Source: Chloroflexota bacterium
GTDB lineage: Bacteria > Chloroflexota > Dehalococcoidia > UBA2979
NCBI GenBank assembly: GCA_947479915.1
Contig: CANKAU010000021.1
Coordinates: 1-38,128 of the forward strand
Direction: 5' to 3'
Length of the DNA stretch: 38,128 nt
Shown: positions 15,311 through 23,674 of the stretch, in pieces
Position numbering within the stretch: the first letter of the stretch is position 1
Layout: every line of letters begins with the position of its first letter
Position numbers and translations under genes: made by a program
The notes under the pieces: generated by a model
Seen by the model: only the letters and a program-made list of their open reading frames with translations
What the model was told of the DNA's origin: nothing
The model's database searches: none

Positions 15311-16831
15311 TTGGATCCCGCCTTGGCCGCTGCCCCGACCGCCCACCGCACCGGTTTCGACCCGCGCTGGCTCCCCCTGGGGGTGACCACGATCGGGTCG
15401 TTCATGTCGATCCTCGACTCCTCGATCGTGAACATCGCGCTGCCGAGCGTGCTCCGGGATTTCCACTCGAACCTCGAGGCCGGGCAGCTGGTGATCACCT
15501 CGTACCTGATGGCGCTGGCGGTGGTCATCCCGCTGACCGGGTTCCTCGCCGAGCGCGTCGGGATGAAGCGGCTCTACATCATCACGCTGGTGCTGTTCAC
15601 GGCCGGGTCGGCGCTGTGCGGCTTCGCGTGGGACATGCCGAGCCTCATCGGCTTCCGGGTGGTGCAGGGGCTGGGGGGCGGCATGCTGCAGCCACTGGGC
15701 ATGGCGCTGGTCTTCACGCTGATCACGCCGCTGGAGCGCCCGTACTTCATGGGGCTCCTCGGCATCCCGATGTTGCTCGGCCCGATCCTCGGGCCGACGG
15801 TCGGCGGCTATATCACTGAGTACTCCCATTGGCGCGCGATCTTCCTGATCAACATCCCGATCGGCGGCGTCGGCATCCTCGCGGCGTTCTGGCTGCTGAA
15901 GGAGACCGCGATCCGCCACGATGCGAGGCTCGACCTGCGCGGGTTCGTGCTGTCGGCGTTCGCGTTCCCCTCGCTCGTCCTCGGGCTCAGCCTCGCGTCC
16001 GACCAGGGGTGGACGCAGCCCGTCCCGCTGGCGCTGATCGGCGTGTCGCTTGTCGCGCTGGTCGCGTTCGTCCGCGTCGAGCTGGGCCAGCGCGATCCGA
16101 TGCTCCAGCTGCGCCTGTTCCTCGACCCGATGTTCCGGCTGGCGGTCGGCATCCAGTGGATCGGCTTCTTCTCGCTCTTCGGACTGAACTTCGTGCTGTC
16201 GCTGTTCCTGCAGCTCGCGCATCACTGGGGCGCGGCGGAGACCGGCCTCGCGCTGCTGCCGATGGGTGTGATGTCGTTCATCACGATGAACCTCGCCGGG
16301 CGCCTCTATAACCGCGTCGGCCCGCGCCCGCTCGCCGCGTCCGGGCTGCTGGTGCTGTCCGTCACGTCGCTGCTGTGGAGCTTCGTCGATGCGGACACCG
16401 GCATCGTGACGGTGCTGCTGCTCGCTGGCGGTCGAGGCATCGCGCTGGGCCTGTTCTCGCAGACGGTACAGATGGTCGCCTACAACACCGTGCAGGACGG
16501 GCAGATGCCGCGCGCGACCGCGCTGGTGAACGTCACGCAGCGCATCAACGGCGGCCTGTCCGCCGCGGTGCTGACGACGATCCTGTCGCTGAGCCTCGCG
16601 CTGCAGGGCGCGGCCGCGCACACCTCGGTCACCACGGCGGGGCTGCCGCTGCCGGAGATGATCCGGGCGTTCCAGGACGCGTTCTACTTCATGGCGGGGC
16701 TGAGCGTCGTCGGCTTCGTGCTGTCACTCTTCCTCCGCGACCGCGTGTTGGAGGCGCACCACGCCACCGTGCACCTTGAGGCTACGCGCGCCCACGGTGG
16801 CGGCGAGCCGATCGAGGCACTGGAGGGGTAG
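15311..16831 (+). CDS. MFS transporter, DHA2 (14-helix drug:H+ antiporter) family
   Basis: A 506-residue membrane protein with about 14 hydrophobic helices. Motif D1-like LDSSIVNIALP sits at the end of helix 1. Motif A reads GFLAERVGMKRLY between helices 2 and 3. The antiporter motif C reads GPILGPTVGGYI in helix 5. These mark it as an EmrB/QacA-type exporter driven by proton influx. The start is a TTG at 15311; a second TTG at 15323 is equally possible, and neither has a strong ribosome binding site. A dyad symmetric site lies upstream. No EmrA-like membrane-fusion partner is adjacent, as expected if the host has a single membrane. Confidence 0.88.
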   Translation: MDPALAAAPTAHRTGFDPRWLPLGVTTIGSFMSILDSSIVNIALPSVLRDFHSNLEAGQLVITSYLMALAVVIPLTGFLAERVGMKRLYIITLVLFTAGSALCGFAWDMPSLIGFRVVQGLGGGMLQPLGMALVFTLITPLERPYFMGLLGIPMLLGPILGPTVGGYITEYSHWRAIFLINIPIGGVGILAAFWLLKETAIRHDARLDLRGFVLSAFAFPSLVLGLSLASDQGWTQPVPLALIGVSLVALVAFVRVELGQRDPMLQLRLFLDPMFRLAVGIQWIGFFSLFGLNFVLSLFLQLAHHWGAAETGLALLPMGVMSFITMNLAGRLYNRVGPRPLAASGLLVLSVTSLLWSFVDADTGIVTVLLLAGGRGIALGLFSQTVQMVAYNTVQDGQMPRATALVNVTQRINGGLSAAVLTTILSLSLALQGAAAHTSVTTAGLPLPEMIRAFQDAFYFMAGLSVVGFVLSLFLRDRVLEAHHATVHLEATRAHGGGEPIEALEG

Positions 16832-16913
16832 TCCCCGGCGGTGCGGGACGCTGGGCGGCGCGCGGGATACGCTGGCGCGCGTCGGCTGAACGCATACGAA
16901 GGGACATACACGC

Positions 16914-17330
16914 ATGAAGACTGCTGAGGCGCAGGCCATCCTCGCTGCCTGCCGCGACGAGGCGAACAAGATGGGCAAGCCCGTCACCATCGTCGTCGTC
17001 GACTCGTCCGGCGCGCCGGTCGTGCTCGAGCGCCTGGACGGCACCGCGCCCATGACCACGATGATCGCGGAGGGCAAGGCCGCGGGTAGCGCCTTCACCG
17101 GCCGCGACTCCGCGCTGCTGAAGATGATGGCGGACAACGTCCCCGCGATCGCCGCCGCTGTGGGCGCGCGCCTGGGTGGCCGCTTCGTCGCCGTGCAGGG
17201 CGCCGTCGTCCTGAAGAAGGCCGGCATCGTCGTGGGCGCGGTTGGCGTCTCGGGCGCCACGTCCGAGGAGGACGAGCAGATCGCGAAGGCGGGCGCCGCC
17301 GTTGTCGCCAACGGCGAGGGCATCGCCTAG
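16914..17330 (+). CDS. GlcG/HbpS family protein
   Basis: A 138-residue single-domain protein of the GlcG/HbpS (DUF336) family. Family features are TIVVVDSSGAPVVLERLDGT (24-43) and the Gly-rich GVSGATSEEDEQIAKAG segment near the C-terminus. Members form octamers. HbpS binds haem or iron; others sit in diol, glycolate or aromatic degradation operons with undefined roles. There is no signal peptide, so it is cytoplasmic. The ATG at 16914 follows AGGGA with a 10-nt gap. A strong hairpin follows the stop, and the gene stands alone on its strand. Confidence 0.85.
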   Translation: MKTAEAQAILAACRDEANKMGKPVTIVVVDSSGAPVVLERLDGTAPMTTMIAEGKAAGSAFTGRDSALLKMMADNVPAIAAAVGARLGGRFVAVQGAVVLKKAGIVVGAVGVSGATSEEDEQIAKAGAAVVANGEGIA

Positions 17331-17356
17331 CTCTCTCGACCCATCGAGGTGCAACG

Positions 17357-17385
17357 AGAAGGGGCGCCCAGCGGGCGCCCCTTCT
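17357..17385. terminator. Strong bidirectional hairpin
   Basis: A perfect 13-bp stem (17357-17369 with 17373-17385) around a 3-nt AGC loop lies between the converging GlcG-like and lipocalin-like genes. There is little T-rich sequence after it, which is usual in GC-rich genomes. Confidence 0.8.
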
Positions 17386-17414
17386 GCGTGTCGTGCGAGT
17401 GCCGCGCGTGTCGG

Positions 17415-17861
17415 CTACGAGATCTTGCGCCAGGCGAGCTGGTTGCGCATCACGGCGCCCGTGCGCGTGGTGGACTGCTCGATCAGCGTGAGCGCGCCGG
17501 GTGCGTACTCGATCCCGCGCACCTGGTCCGTGCCCACGAAGTTCGGGTTCAGCGCCATCTCCACGGCGTGCACCATGCGCTCGCCGTCCAGCCGCCACGT
17601 GCCGCAGTAGCCGAAGAACGAGTCGAAGGCCGCGACCTTCTCCTCGACGGGGGCGCGGCGGATGTTCGGGTCGGAGATCTGCGGGCGGTCGGCGTTGCTG
17701 ACCATCACCGACATACGACCCGAGGCCTCGTAGATCAGGAAGCCCTTCGCGTCCTCGCCGTACGGGTACGTGTCCGGGCGGTCGTCCGAGAACGTGATGC
17801 GCCAGTTGTCGAGCTGCCACGCCCCCACGAGGTCGGCGGCGGTGGGCTGTGCGTTTGTCAT
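17415..17861 (-). CDS. Lipocalin-like domain protein
   Basis: A 148-residue protein resembling the Lipocalin_5 (lipocalin-like) family. It begins with the typical LVGAWQLDNWRI strand and has GFLIYEASGRMSVMV in the middle and the FDSFFGYCGTWRLDGERMVH segment, consistent with a small beta-barrel. Members are often found in operons for polyketide or aromatic metabolism, and their ligands are unknown. The ATG at 17861 is preceded by GAGGAT at a longish distance. An ATG at 17924 would add 21 Arg- and His-rich residues unlike the family. It lies 79 nt downstream of the hydroxyacid dehydrogenase on the same strand. Confidence 0.78.
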   Translation of the reverse strand: MTNAQPTAADLVGAWQLDNWRITFSDDRPDTYPYGEDAKGFLIYEASGRMSVMVSNADRPQISDPNIRRAPVEEKVAAFDSFFGYCGTWRLDGERMVHAVEMALNPNFVGTDQVRGIEYAPGALTLIEQSTTRTGAVMRNQLAWRKIS

Positions 17862-17940
17862 GTCGTCATCCTCGAGGTGTGCGTGTCGTCGTCTGACTCT
17901 GGCATCGCCGCGGGCGAGCGGCAATCATTTCGATGAACCG

Positions 17941-18900
17941 CTAGTGCCCGCGCACCTGGGCGACGCGCACCGGGGTGCCTGCCATGAACGCGGCGATGTT
18001 CTCGACCGCGTCGCGGTAGAAGAGCGCGTGGCTTTCGCGCGTCACGAAGCCCAGGTGCGGCGTCATGATGATGTTGTCCAGCGCGAGGAACGGGTGGCCT
18101 GCCGGCAGCGGCTCGATGTCGAACACATCGACGCCCGCGCCCGCGATGCGGTGCTCACGGAGCGCTTCGGCCAGCGCGCGCTCGTCCACCAGCGGCCCGC
18201 GGGAGGTGTTCACGATGTAGGCCGTCGGCTTCATCAGCGCCAGTTCGTGCGAGCCGACGAGGCCGGTCGACTCGTCCGTCAGCGGCACGTGGACATCGAT
18301 GAAGTCGGCGCGCTGGAAGAGTTCGTCCTTGGTCACGGCAGTGGCACCGTGCTCCTCGGCGCGCTCGGGCGTCAGGTTGCGGCTCCACGCGATCACGTTC
18401 ATCCCGAACGCCCGCGCCACCTTCGCGACCTGCCCGCCGAGGTTGCCGAGGCCGACGAGGCCGAGCGTCTTGCGCTCCATGCTCACGCCGATCGTCTGCT
18501 GCCAGCGCCCCTCGCGCACATCGCGGTCGGACTGCGGGATCTGCCGCGCGAGCGCCAGCATCAACGCCCATGACAGTTCTGCGGTCGCGCTATTCACGCC
18601 CCGCAACGTGCACACCGTCACTCCGAGGTCGGTCGCCGCGGCGAGGTCGAGCTGCGGGCTCTGCCCGCCGCCGGACATGAGCAGCTTGAGGTTCGGGAGG
18701 CGCTCCAGCAGCGAGCGGGTGAAGGCCAGCCGCCCGCGCACGCCGACGACGACCTCGAAGTCGCGCAGCCGCTCGGCGAGCGCCGCTTCGTCCTCGAGGT
18801 GGTCGTGGAACGCGACGACCTCGGTGCCGGCGGGGAGCGATCCCCAGTCAGCCGAGGAACGTGCGACGTCCTGGTAGTCATCGAGTAGAGCGATGCGCAT
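17941..18900 (-). CDS. D-2-hydroxyacid dehydrogenase family protein
   Basis: A 319-residue NAD-dependent D-2-hydroxyacid dehydrogenase. The dinucleotide motif is GLGNLG at 150-155. The catalytic triad is complete: Arg234 in NTSRGPLVDE, Glu263 in VFDIEPLP and His282 in MTPHLGF. The family interconverts 2-oxo acids and D-2-hydroxy acids. The N-terminal substrate domain begins MRIALLDDYQ, as in the group often annotated as phosphoglycerate dehydrogenase-like. No C-terminal ACT domain is present, so serine-feedback PGDH is unlikely. The start has a modest AAAGAGGCCCCGAC leader. It is probably transcribed with the lipocalin-like gene. Confidence 0.9.
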   Translation of the reverse strand: MRIALLDDYQDVARSSADWGSLPAGTEVVAFHDHLEDEAALAERLRDFEVVVGVRGRLAFTRSLLERLPNLKLLMSGGGQSPQLDLAAATDLGVTVCTLRGVNSATAELSWALMLALARQIPQSDRDVREGRWQQTIGVSMERKTLGLVGLGNLGGQVAKVARAFGMNVIAWSRNLTPERAEEHGATAVTKDELFQRADFIDVHVPLTDESTGLVGSHELALMKPTAYIVNTSRGPLVDERALAEALREHRIAGAGVDVFDIEPLPAGHPFLALDNIIMTPHLGFVTRESHALFYRDAVENIAAFMAGTPVRVAQVRGH

Positions 18901-18936
18901 GTCGGGGCCTCTTTCGTCGGAGCCGTGCGCGGAACG

Positions 18937-20277
18937 CTACGCCTCGCGCGTGAGGTGGCTCAGGCGCAGGTTCCGCATCCGCGGCGAGAGCAGCAGGATA
19001 GCGACTCCGCAGACGAATGCGGTCGCCGTGAGCACGGCACCGACGAGGGGCGCGCCCACGTGGTCGGCGGCGGTTCCGGCGATCAGGCCGCCGATCGGCA
19101 TGACGAGGAAGGAGAGTTGCAGCACACCGGCCATGCTGCCTCGGAGGTGCTCGGGTGCTGCCAACTGGAGCACCGTCGTGTTGGTGGTGGTGTAGAGGGA
19201 CTCGGCGGTGCCCGCGACCACGAGGCAGGGAACGGCCAGCCAGAGGCTGCCGGTCAGCCCGGCGACGACGCAGAACGCGAACTCTGCGCCAGACATCACC
19301 AGCAGGGCCACCAACTGCAGCATGCCTCGACGATCGATGCGGCCGAGCGCCGCCGTCAGTCCGCCGCCGAACAGCCCACCGAAGCCGATCGAGCCGACGA
19401 GGACACCGAGGCCGGCGGCGTTCGAGTCGAACACACGGGCGGCGAAGATCGGCAGCAGCGCCATGTGCAGCGGAATCATGAACATCGGCGAGATCAGGCT
19501 CATCACCAGCGTGATCCGCGCCTGCGGGTCACTGAGCGCGAACGCGTAGCCGTCCCGCATCCCCTTGAAGAACGATCGCGGCGGGCGCACCTCGCGCGGC
19601 TTCGTGTTGCGGATCATCAGCACGGTGCTCATCACCAGGAGGTACGCGACGCCCTGCAGCACGAAGTTGTTCGCCGGGCCGAAGAGCACGATCAACCCGC
19701 CGCCGACGGCCGGTCCCACGGACCGCGCGAGGCTGAACGCCGCCCACGACAGCGCCACCGCATTCGGCGCGACGCGCCTCGGCACCAGGTCGAAGACGAA
19801 CGTCTGCCGTGCGGGCATGTTGAAGGTCTGCGCGGTCGACATGAGGAGGGTGAAGGCGAACATGTGCCAGATCTGGAGCCGCCCCGCGATGATCAGCCCC
19901 GCCAACAGGAACGTCATGATCGCCATCGCCAGCTGGCTCCACGCGATGATGCGGTTGCGCGGGATGCGATCCGTCGCCGCGCCGGCCATCGGCGAGACGA
20001 GGAGGATCGGCACGCTCCGCATGAGGTTCACGGAGCCGAGGATTTGGCCGGAGCCCGTCAGGTCGTAGACCAGCCAGCCGACCACCGTCTGCTGGATCCA
20101 CTGCGCCGCGCTGGTGAACAGATCGCCGGTCCACTGGAGCCGGTAGTTCCGATAGCGGAACGCGTAGAACGTGCTGATCGTGTCGTGCTGGCGTTCCAAC
20201 TCGTCCGGGAACGCGACGAGGTCGCGGCGCATCGCGTCGGAGATTGCCGGGGCGGAGTCGCTCGGTGTGGCCGTCAT
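18937..20277 (-). CDS. MFS transporter, EntS/MFS_3-like exporter
   Basis: A 446-residue transporter with about 12 helices after a 40-residue hydrophilic N-terminus. Features typical of the MFS_3 group are FRYRNYRLQWTGDLFTSAAQ before helix 1, a GAATDRIPRNRII loop corresponding to motif A, and NMPARQTFVFDLVP after helix 4. The group exports siderophores and macrolide-type drugs; the substrate here is unknown. The ATG at 20277 overlaps the TGA of the upstream MFS gene (ATGA, 4 nt). The reading frame continues upstream only as a shadow of that gene. Confidence 0.88.
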   Translation of the reverse strand: MTATPSDSAPAISDAMRRDLVAFPDELERQHDTISTFYAFRYRNYRLQWTGDLFTSAAQWIQQTVVGWLVYDLTGSGQILGSVNLMRSVPILLVSPMAGAATDRIPRNRIIAWSQLAMAIMTFLLAGLIIAGRLQIWHMFAFTLLMSTAQTFNMPARQTFVFDLVPRRVAPNAVALSWAAFSLARSVGPAVGGGLIVLFGPANNFVLQGVAYLLVMSTVLMIRNTKPREVRPPRSFFKGMRDGYAFALSDPQARITLVMSLISPMFMIPLHMALLPIFAARVFDSNAAGLGVLVGSIGFGGLFGGGLTAALGRIDRRGMLQLVALLVMSGAEFAFCVVAGLTGSLWLAVPCLVVAGTAESLYTTTNTTVLQLAAPEHLRGSMAGVLQLSFLVMPIGGLIAGTAADHVGAPLVGAVLTATAFVCGVAILLLSPRMRNLRLSHLTREA

Positions 20278-21605
20278 GCGGGCTCGGCCGAGCCGACCTC
20301 GACGCGCGCGCTGTTCGAGGCATTCGCGCCGTCGCGGTCGCCCCACTTCGGCGGGCGCGAGACGAGGACCGCGAGCCCGGCGATCGCGAACGCGGCGAGT
20401 GAGACGCTCCATACCTGCCACGGCTCCATGCCGGCGTCGAAGAGGAAGCCAAACAGCGGCGGCCCGAGGCCGGACGCGGCGATCGAGGCGGGCAGCACCA
20501 CGCCGCGGATCGCGCCCAGGTGCAGCCGCCCGAAGTAGTTCGGCCAGATGATGTTGTTCAGCGTGATGTTGCCGCCCGCGGCCATGCCCCACGTCACGCT
20601 GTGCACCACCACGGCGATCGGGCTGGCCGTCGCGAAGATCATCGGGAGCAGCGACAGGCCGAAGCCGAACAGGCCGATCGCGCCGAGGTAGCGCACCGGT
20701 ACGCGGTCCGAGAGGATGCCGAACGCGAACGCCGAGAACACCACCGTCAGGGGGTCCAGCGTGGTGCCGAAGGCGACCGCCTCCGGCGAGATGCCGAGGC
20801 TCTTGAAGAAGTCGACGCGGTAGACCAGCGTGCCCATGAGCACCGCGCCCGAGAGCGACTGCGCCGCAAGCAGCTGCCACATCACGCGCGTGCGCACGGC
20901 CTGTCGCATCGTCCAGTTGTTGGCGGTGGTGAGGTGGGCGTGGCGGCCCAGCGCATGCTCGGCGGCGCTGGCGGGCAGAGTGTCGGAGCCGTCCGGGTGC
21001 AGACCGAGATCCTCGGGTGCGCGCCGCACGAGGATCATGCTGACGGGGACGACGATCGCAGCGACGGTCAGGCCGAACACGATCGAGGTGGTGCGCCAGC
21101 CGAAGTTGGAGAGCAGCCACTCGGTCAGCGGGATCATGAACATGGTGCCGCCGGCCATGCCGACCGTCGCGATCGCCATCGCGCGGCCGCGTCGCACCAC
21201 GAACCACTTCGCGAGCGGCACCTGCGTCAGCAACTGGCCCGCAGGGCCACCGAGGCCGGCGAGCCCGGAGATCGCGAAGACGAGGTAGATCAGCCAGAGG
21301 CTGTGCACGAAGGCGAGCGCGATCAGCATCGTCGCGACCAGCGCGCCGCTCATCGCGCCGATCCAGCGCGCGCCGTGGCGGTCGAGCAGCACGCCGAGGA
21401 ACGGACCGACGAGGCCACCCGCGAACAGTCGCAGCGTGAACGACCATGCGAGGGCGCTCTTGGAGACGCCCAGCTCCTCCGACATCGGGCCGATCATGAA
21501 GGAGAAGACGACCGGGTTCATGGTCGAAGAGACGGCGTTGATCGCGAGGGCGGAGCCCACCATCACCCAGCCGTAGAAGAACGGGATGCGGGTCACACGG
21601 GGCAA
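20274..21605 (-). CDS. MFS transporter, monocarboxylate/oxalate-formate-like
   Basis: A 443-residue, 12-helix MFS protein. The N-terminus FFYGWVMVGSALAINAVSS and the later RRGRAMAIATVGMAGGTMF segment fit the MCT/OFA-like group, which moves monocarboxylates, oxalate or formate. The loop LLDRHGARWIG stands for motif A. It starts with TTG at 21605, five bases after GAGG; a GTG at 21596 is possible but has no well-placed site. It is translationally coupled to the downstream exporter, so an exchange or uptake-export partnership is possible. It is not closely similar to its two MFS neighbours. Confidence 0.87.
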   Translation of the reverse strand: MPRVTRIPFFYGWVMVGSALAINAVSSTMNPVVFSFMIGPMSEELGVSKSALAWSFTLRLFAGGLVGPFLGVLLDRHGARWIGAMSGALVATMLIALAFVHSLWLIYLVFAISGLAGLGGPAGQLLTQVPLAKWFVVRRGRAMAIATVGMAGGTMFMIPLTEWLLSNFGWRTTSIVFGLTVAAIVVPVSMILVRRAPEDLGLHPDGSDTLPASAAEHALGRHAHLTTANNWTMRQAVRTRVMWQLLAAQSLSGAVLMGTLVYRVDFFKSLGISPEAVAFGTTLDPLTVVFSAFAFGILSDRVPVRYLGAIGLFGFGLSLLPMIFATASPIAVVVHSVTWGMAAGGNITLNNIIWPNYFGRLHLGAIRGVVLPASIAASGLGPPLFGFLFDAGMEPWQVWSVSLAAFAIAGLAVLVSRPPKWGDRDGANASNSARVEVGSAEPA

Positions 21606-21728
21606 GCGATCCTCGATCCTAGGGGCGCCCCGGGCCCGGGGGCGTTCGGGAAGGGTGCGCCGTCAGCAGCATGGTGTCGAGTCAGAGCCTCGGCATGGTC
21701 GCCGGGGCGGGTTTCGGCTTCGTTTCGG

Positions 21729-23078
21729 CTACACGCGGGCGGGGTGCTCTGCGGGCGGCGCGTCATCGGGCGCACGCGCGACCTCGCCATCGTCCACGGC
21801 ACGGCCGCCGCCGTGGCGACCGCGTTCGCCGCGGCCGCTCATGGGCACCTGGAGCTTCAGCATCCGCGGGTGCGTCAACACCACGAGGCCGACGATCGCC
21901 GCGGCGATCAGCGCAAGGCCACGCATCGCGTCCTGGCCGCCGAAGCGCTCCGCCAGCAGGCCCGCCACCAGCGCCCCGACGGGCACGAGACCGCGGTTGA
22001 GGAGGTAGATGCTCATCACGCGTCCTCGCAGCGCGCGCGGGCTCATCACCTGCAGCAGCGACTGGTTCTGCGTCGTGTACGTCACGCTGAACAGCCCGAG
22101 CACTACGCCCAGCACGAGGCTGAGCCATACGACGTTCGAGGAGGCGAACGCGAAGAGCGCGGCGCTGAACGCCAGCGCGCCGAGGACGACCGACAGCCCG
22201 TAGCCCGTGCTGCGCTTCATCGACGCGACAACCAGCGCCCCCGCGAGCGCACCGATGCCGATCGAGGAGAGCAGCGTGCCGCCGAGGGCCGCCTGTCCGT
22301 GCAGCACCTCGATCGCGATGAGCGGCATCAGCGCCGTGTACGACATCGCGAAGGTCAGCGGACCGAGGCCCAGCAGGAGCTGCGCGCGGATGTTCGGCTC
22401 CTTCGCGACGAACGCGAGGCCCTCGCCGATGCTCTGGACGAACGGTAGGCGGCGGATCGGCGCGCCGGATTCGTCGAACTGCTCGACGCGCTGGGGGATG
22501 CGGAGCTGGAACGTCCAGATCGTGGCGAAGGCGTACATGAACGCCTGCAGCATGTACGAGCCGCCGGTGCCCACCTGCGAGATCACGATGCCCGCGATCG
22601 CGGGGCCGATCATCCTCGAGCCGTTGAGCGCGGCGGAGTTCAGCGCCAGCGCGTTGAGCAGGCGGTTCTCGGGCACGAGGTCGCTGATCAGCGTCTGGCG
22701 CGCGGGCTGCTGGAACGCCTGCACAGAGCCGGCGAGGAACGCCGACACGTAGACGTGCCACTCCTGCACCTGCCCGGTCAGCACCAGCACGGCGAGCCCG
22801 AAGTTCAGGACGCCGTTCACCACCTGCGCGACCACCAGCTGCATCTTGCGGCCGGAGCGATCAGCGAAGGCCCCCGCCAGGATGCCGAAGAGCAGAAGCG
22901 GGAGGCCTCGGGCGGCGGTCACGGCGCCGAGCTGGAACGGGGAGCCGGTGATCTCGTAGATCAGCCACGCGCGCGTGAACTGGTCCATCCACTGGCCCAT
23001 GCTCGTGCTGACCTGCCCCAGCCAGAGGAGGCGGTAGTCACGAATCCCCAGCGACTCGAAGGTCGAGATCGAGGCCAC
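21729..23078 (-). CDS. MFS transporter, EntS/MFS_3-like exporter
   Basis: A 449-residue, 12-helix MFS_3-type transporter. It shows FESLGIRDYRLLWLGQVSTS before helix 1, GAFADRSGRKMQLV as motif A and QQPARQTLISDLVPENRL after helix 4. These match the corresponding segments of the exporter at 18937, so the two are paralogues. The C-terminal 40 residues are a charged tail rich in Gly, Arg and Asp. The GTG at 23078 follows GGAG. It is separated from the next MFS gene by 123 nt with no clear hairpin. Confidence 0.88.
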   Translation of the reverse strand: MASISTFESLGIRDYRLLWLGQVSTSMGQWMDQFTRAWLIYEITGSPFQLGAVTAARGLPLLLFGILAGAFADRSGRKMQLVVAQVVNGVLNFGLAVLVLTGQVQEWHVYVSAFLAGSVQAFQQPARQTLISDLVPENRLLNALALNSAALNGSRMIGPAIAGIVISQVGTGGSYMLQAFMYAFATIWTFQLRIPQRVEQFDESGAPIRRLPFVQSIGEGLAFVAKEPNIRAQLLLGLGPLTFAMSYTALMPLIAIEVLHGQAALGGTLLSSIGIGALAGALVVASMKRSTGYGLSVVLGALAFSAALFAFASSNVVWLSLVLGVVLGLFSVTYTTQNQSLLQVMSPRALRGRVMSIYLLNRGLVPVGALVAGLLAERFGGQDAMRGLALIAAAIVGLVVLTHPRMLKLQVPMSGRGERGRHGGGRAVDDGEVARAPDDAPPAEHPARV

Positions 23079-23198
23079 GGGAGCTCCAGATCGGCCCGGC
23101 AGTTACCGTAAACGTGAAGGTCGGACGACGTTACCGCTCGCACCGGGTTCGCGCCAGAGCGCGCCGGGGCCGACCCGCGGCGACGCGGCGACTGGTGG

Positions 23199-23672
23199 CT
23201 ACTGGATCGTGAGCGCCGCGAACTGGCCCGAGTTGTAGTGGCCGATCACGTTGCAGACCAGGACGTACTTCCCCGCCGCCAGGTCCACCGACAGTCGCTT
23301 CCCGTCGCCCGGCGTCAGCTGCTCGGTGCGCCCCACGATGCTCAGCTTCGTCTCCTCGATGAGCCCTGAGGCCGTAGGGAGCGCGCCCGGCGCGAGGTCC
23401 GTGCGGATGACCACGAGGTCGTGCGGGACCTTGCCCTCGTTGCGCACGTTGAAGACGACCGTCCCCGCCTTCGCTGCGGGAGCGCTGACCTCGATCGCCC
23501 ACTCCTTCAGCGTCGCGGTCACGGCACCGCCAGCGGGCGTCGTCGAAGCGATCGAGGCGACAGGGGCGCTCGAGGCGGGTGCCGTCGAGTTGGGCGCGGC
23601 GCAGGCTGCGGCCAGCAGGAGGGCGATCGTGGCAAGGGCGGCAGTCACGCGACGCCGGCCGGGTGCCCCCAT
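23199..23672 (-). CDS. Cupredoxin-like lipoprotein with Gln at the axial position
   Basis: A 157-residue exported blue-copper-type protein. Residues 1-24 form a lipoprotein signal (RRR, hydrophobic stretch, LLLAAAC with Cys24), followed by a 30-residue Ser/Ala/Thr/Pro linker. The cupredoxin domain covers about 52-157. Expected copper ligands are His84 (KVPHDL), Cys140 and His145 in VCNVIGHYNSGQ. Where plastocyanin-type proteins have Met, this protein has Gln150, as in stellacyanins, which lowers the redox potential. It starts 2 nt after the stop of the upstream 429-residue protein gene, so the two are coupled. It probably acts in electron transfer or copper handling at the outer face of the membrane. 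Confidence 0.82.
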   Translation of the reverse strand: MGAPGRRRVTAALATIALLLAAACAAPNSTAPASSAPVASIASTTPAGGAVTATLKEWAIEVSAPAAKAGTVVFNVRNEGKVPHDLVVIRTDLAPGALPTASGLIEETKLSIVGRTEQLTPGDGKRLSVDLAAGKYVLVCNVIGHYNSGQFAALTIQ

Positions 23673-23674
23673 GG

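Noticed and set aside
15152-16621. 489-codon minus-strand frame opposite the DHA2 exporter
   Set aside because: The product is an Arg/Asp/Glu/Gln-rich low-complexity sequence typical of the reverse of membrane-protein genes.
18925-20538. 537-codon plus-strand frame opposite two MFS genes
   Set aside because: It is a hydrophilic shadow of membrane-protein codons, with no ribosome site or domain.
20520-22448. 642-codon plus-strand frame opposite the MFS cluster
   Set aside because: It spans two genes and an intergenic region on the other strand, with shadow-type composition.
23199-23672. Cytochrome oxidase subunit II (CuA) identity for the cupredoxin
   Set aside because: Only one Cys is in the copper loop and there is no N-terminal hairpin of two membrane helices, so a mononuclear site fits better.
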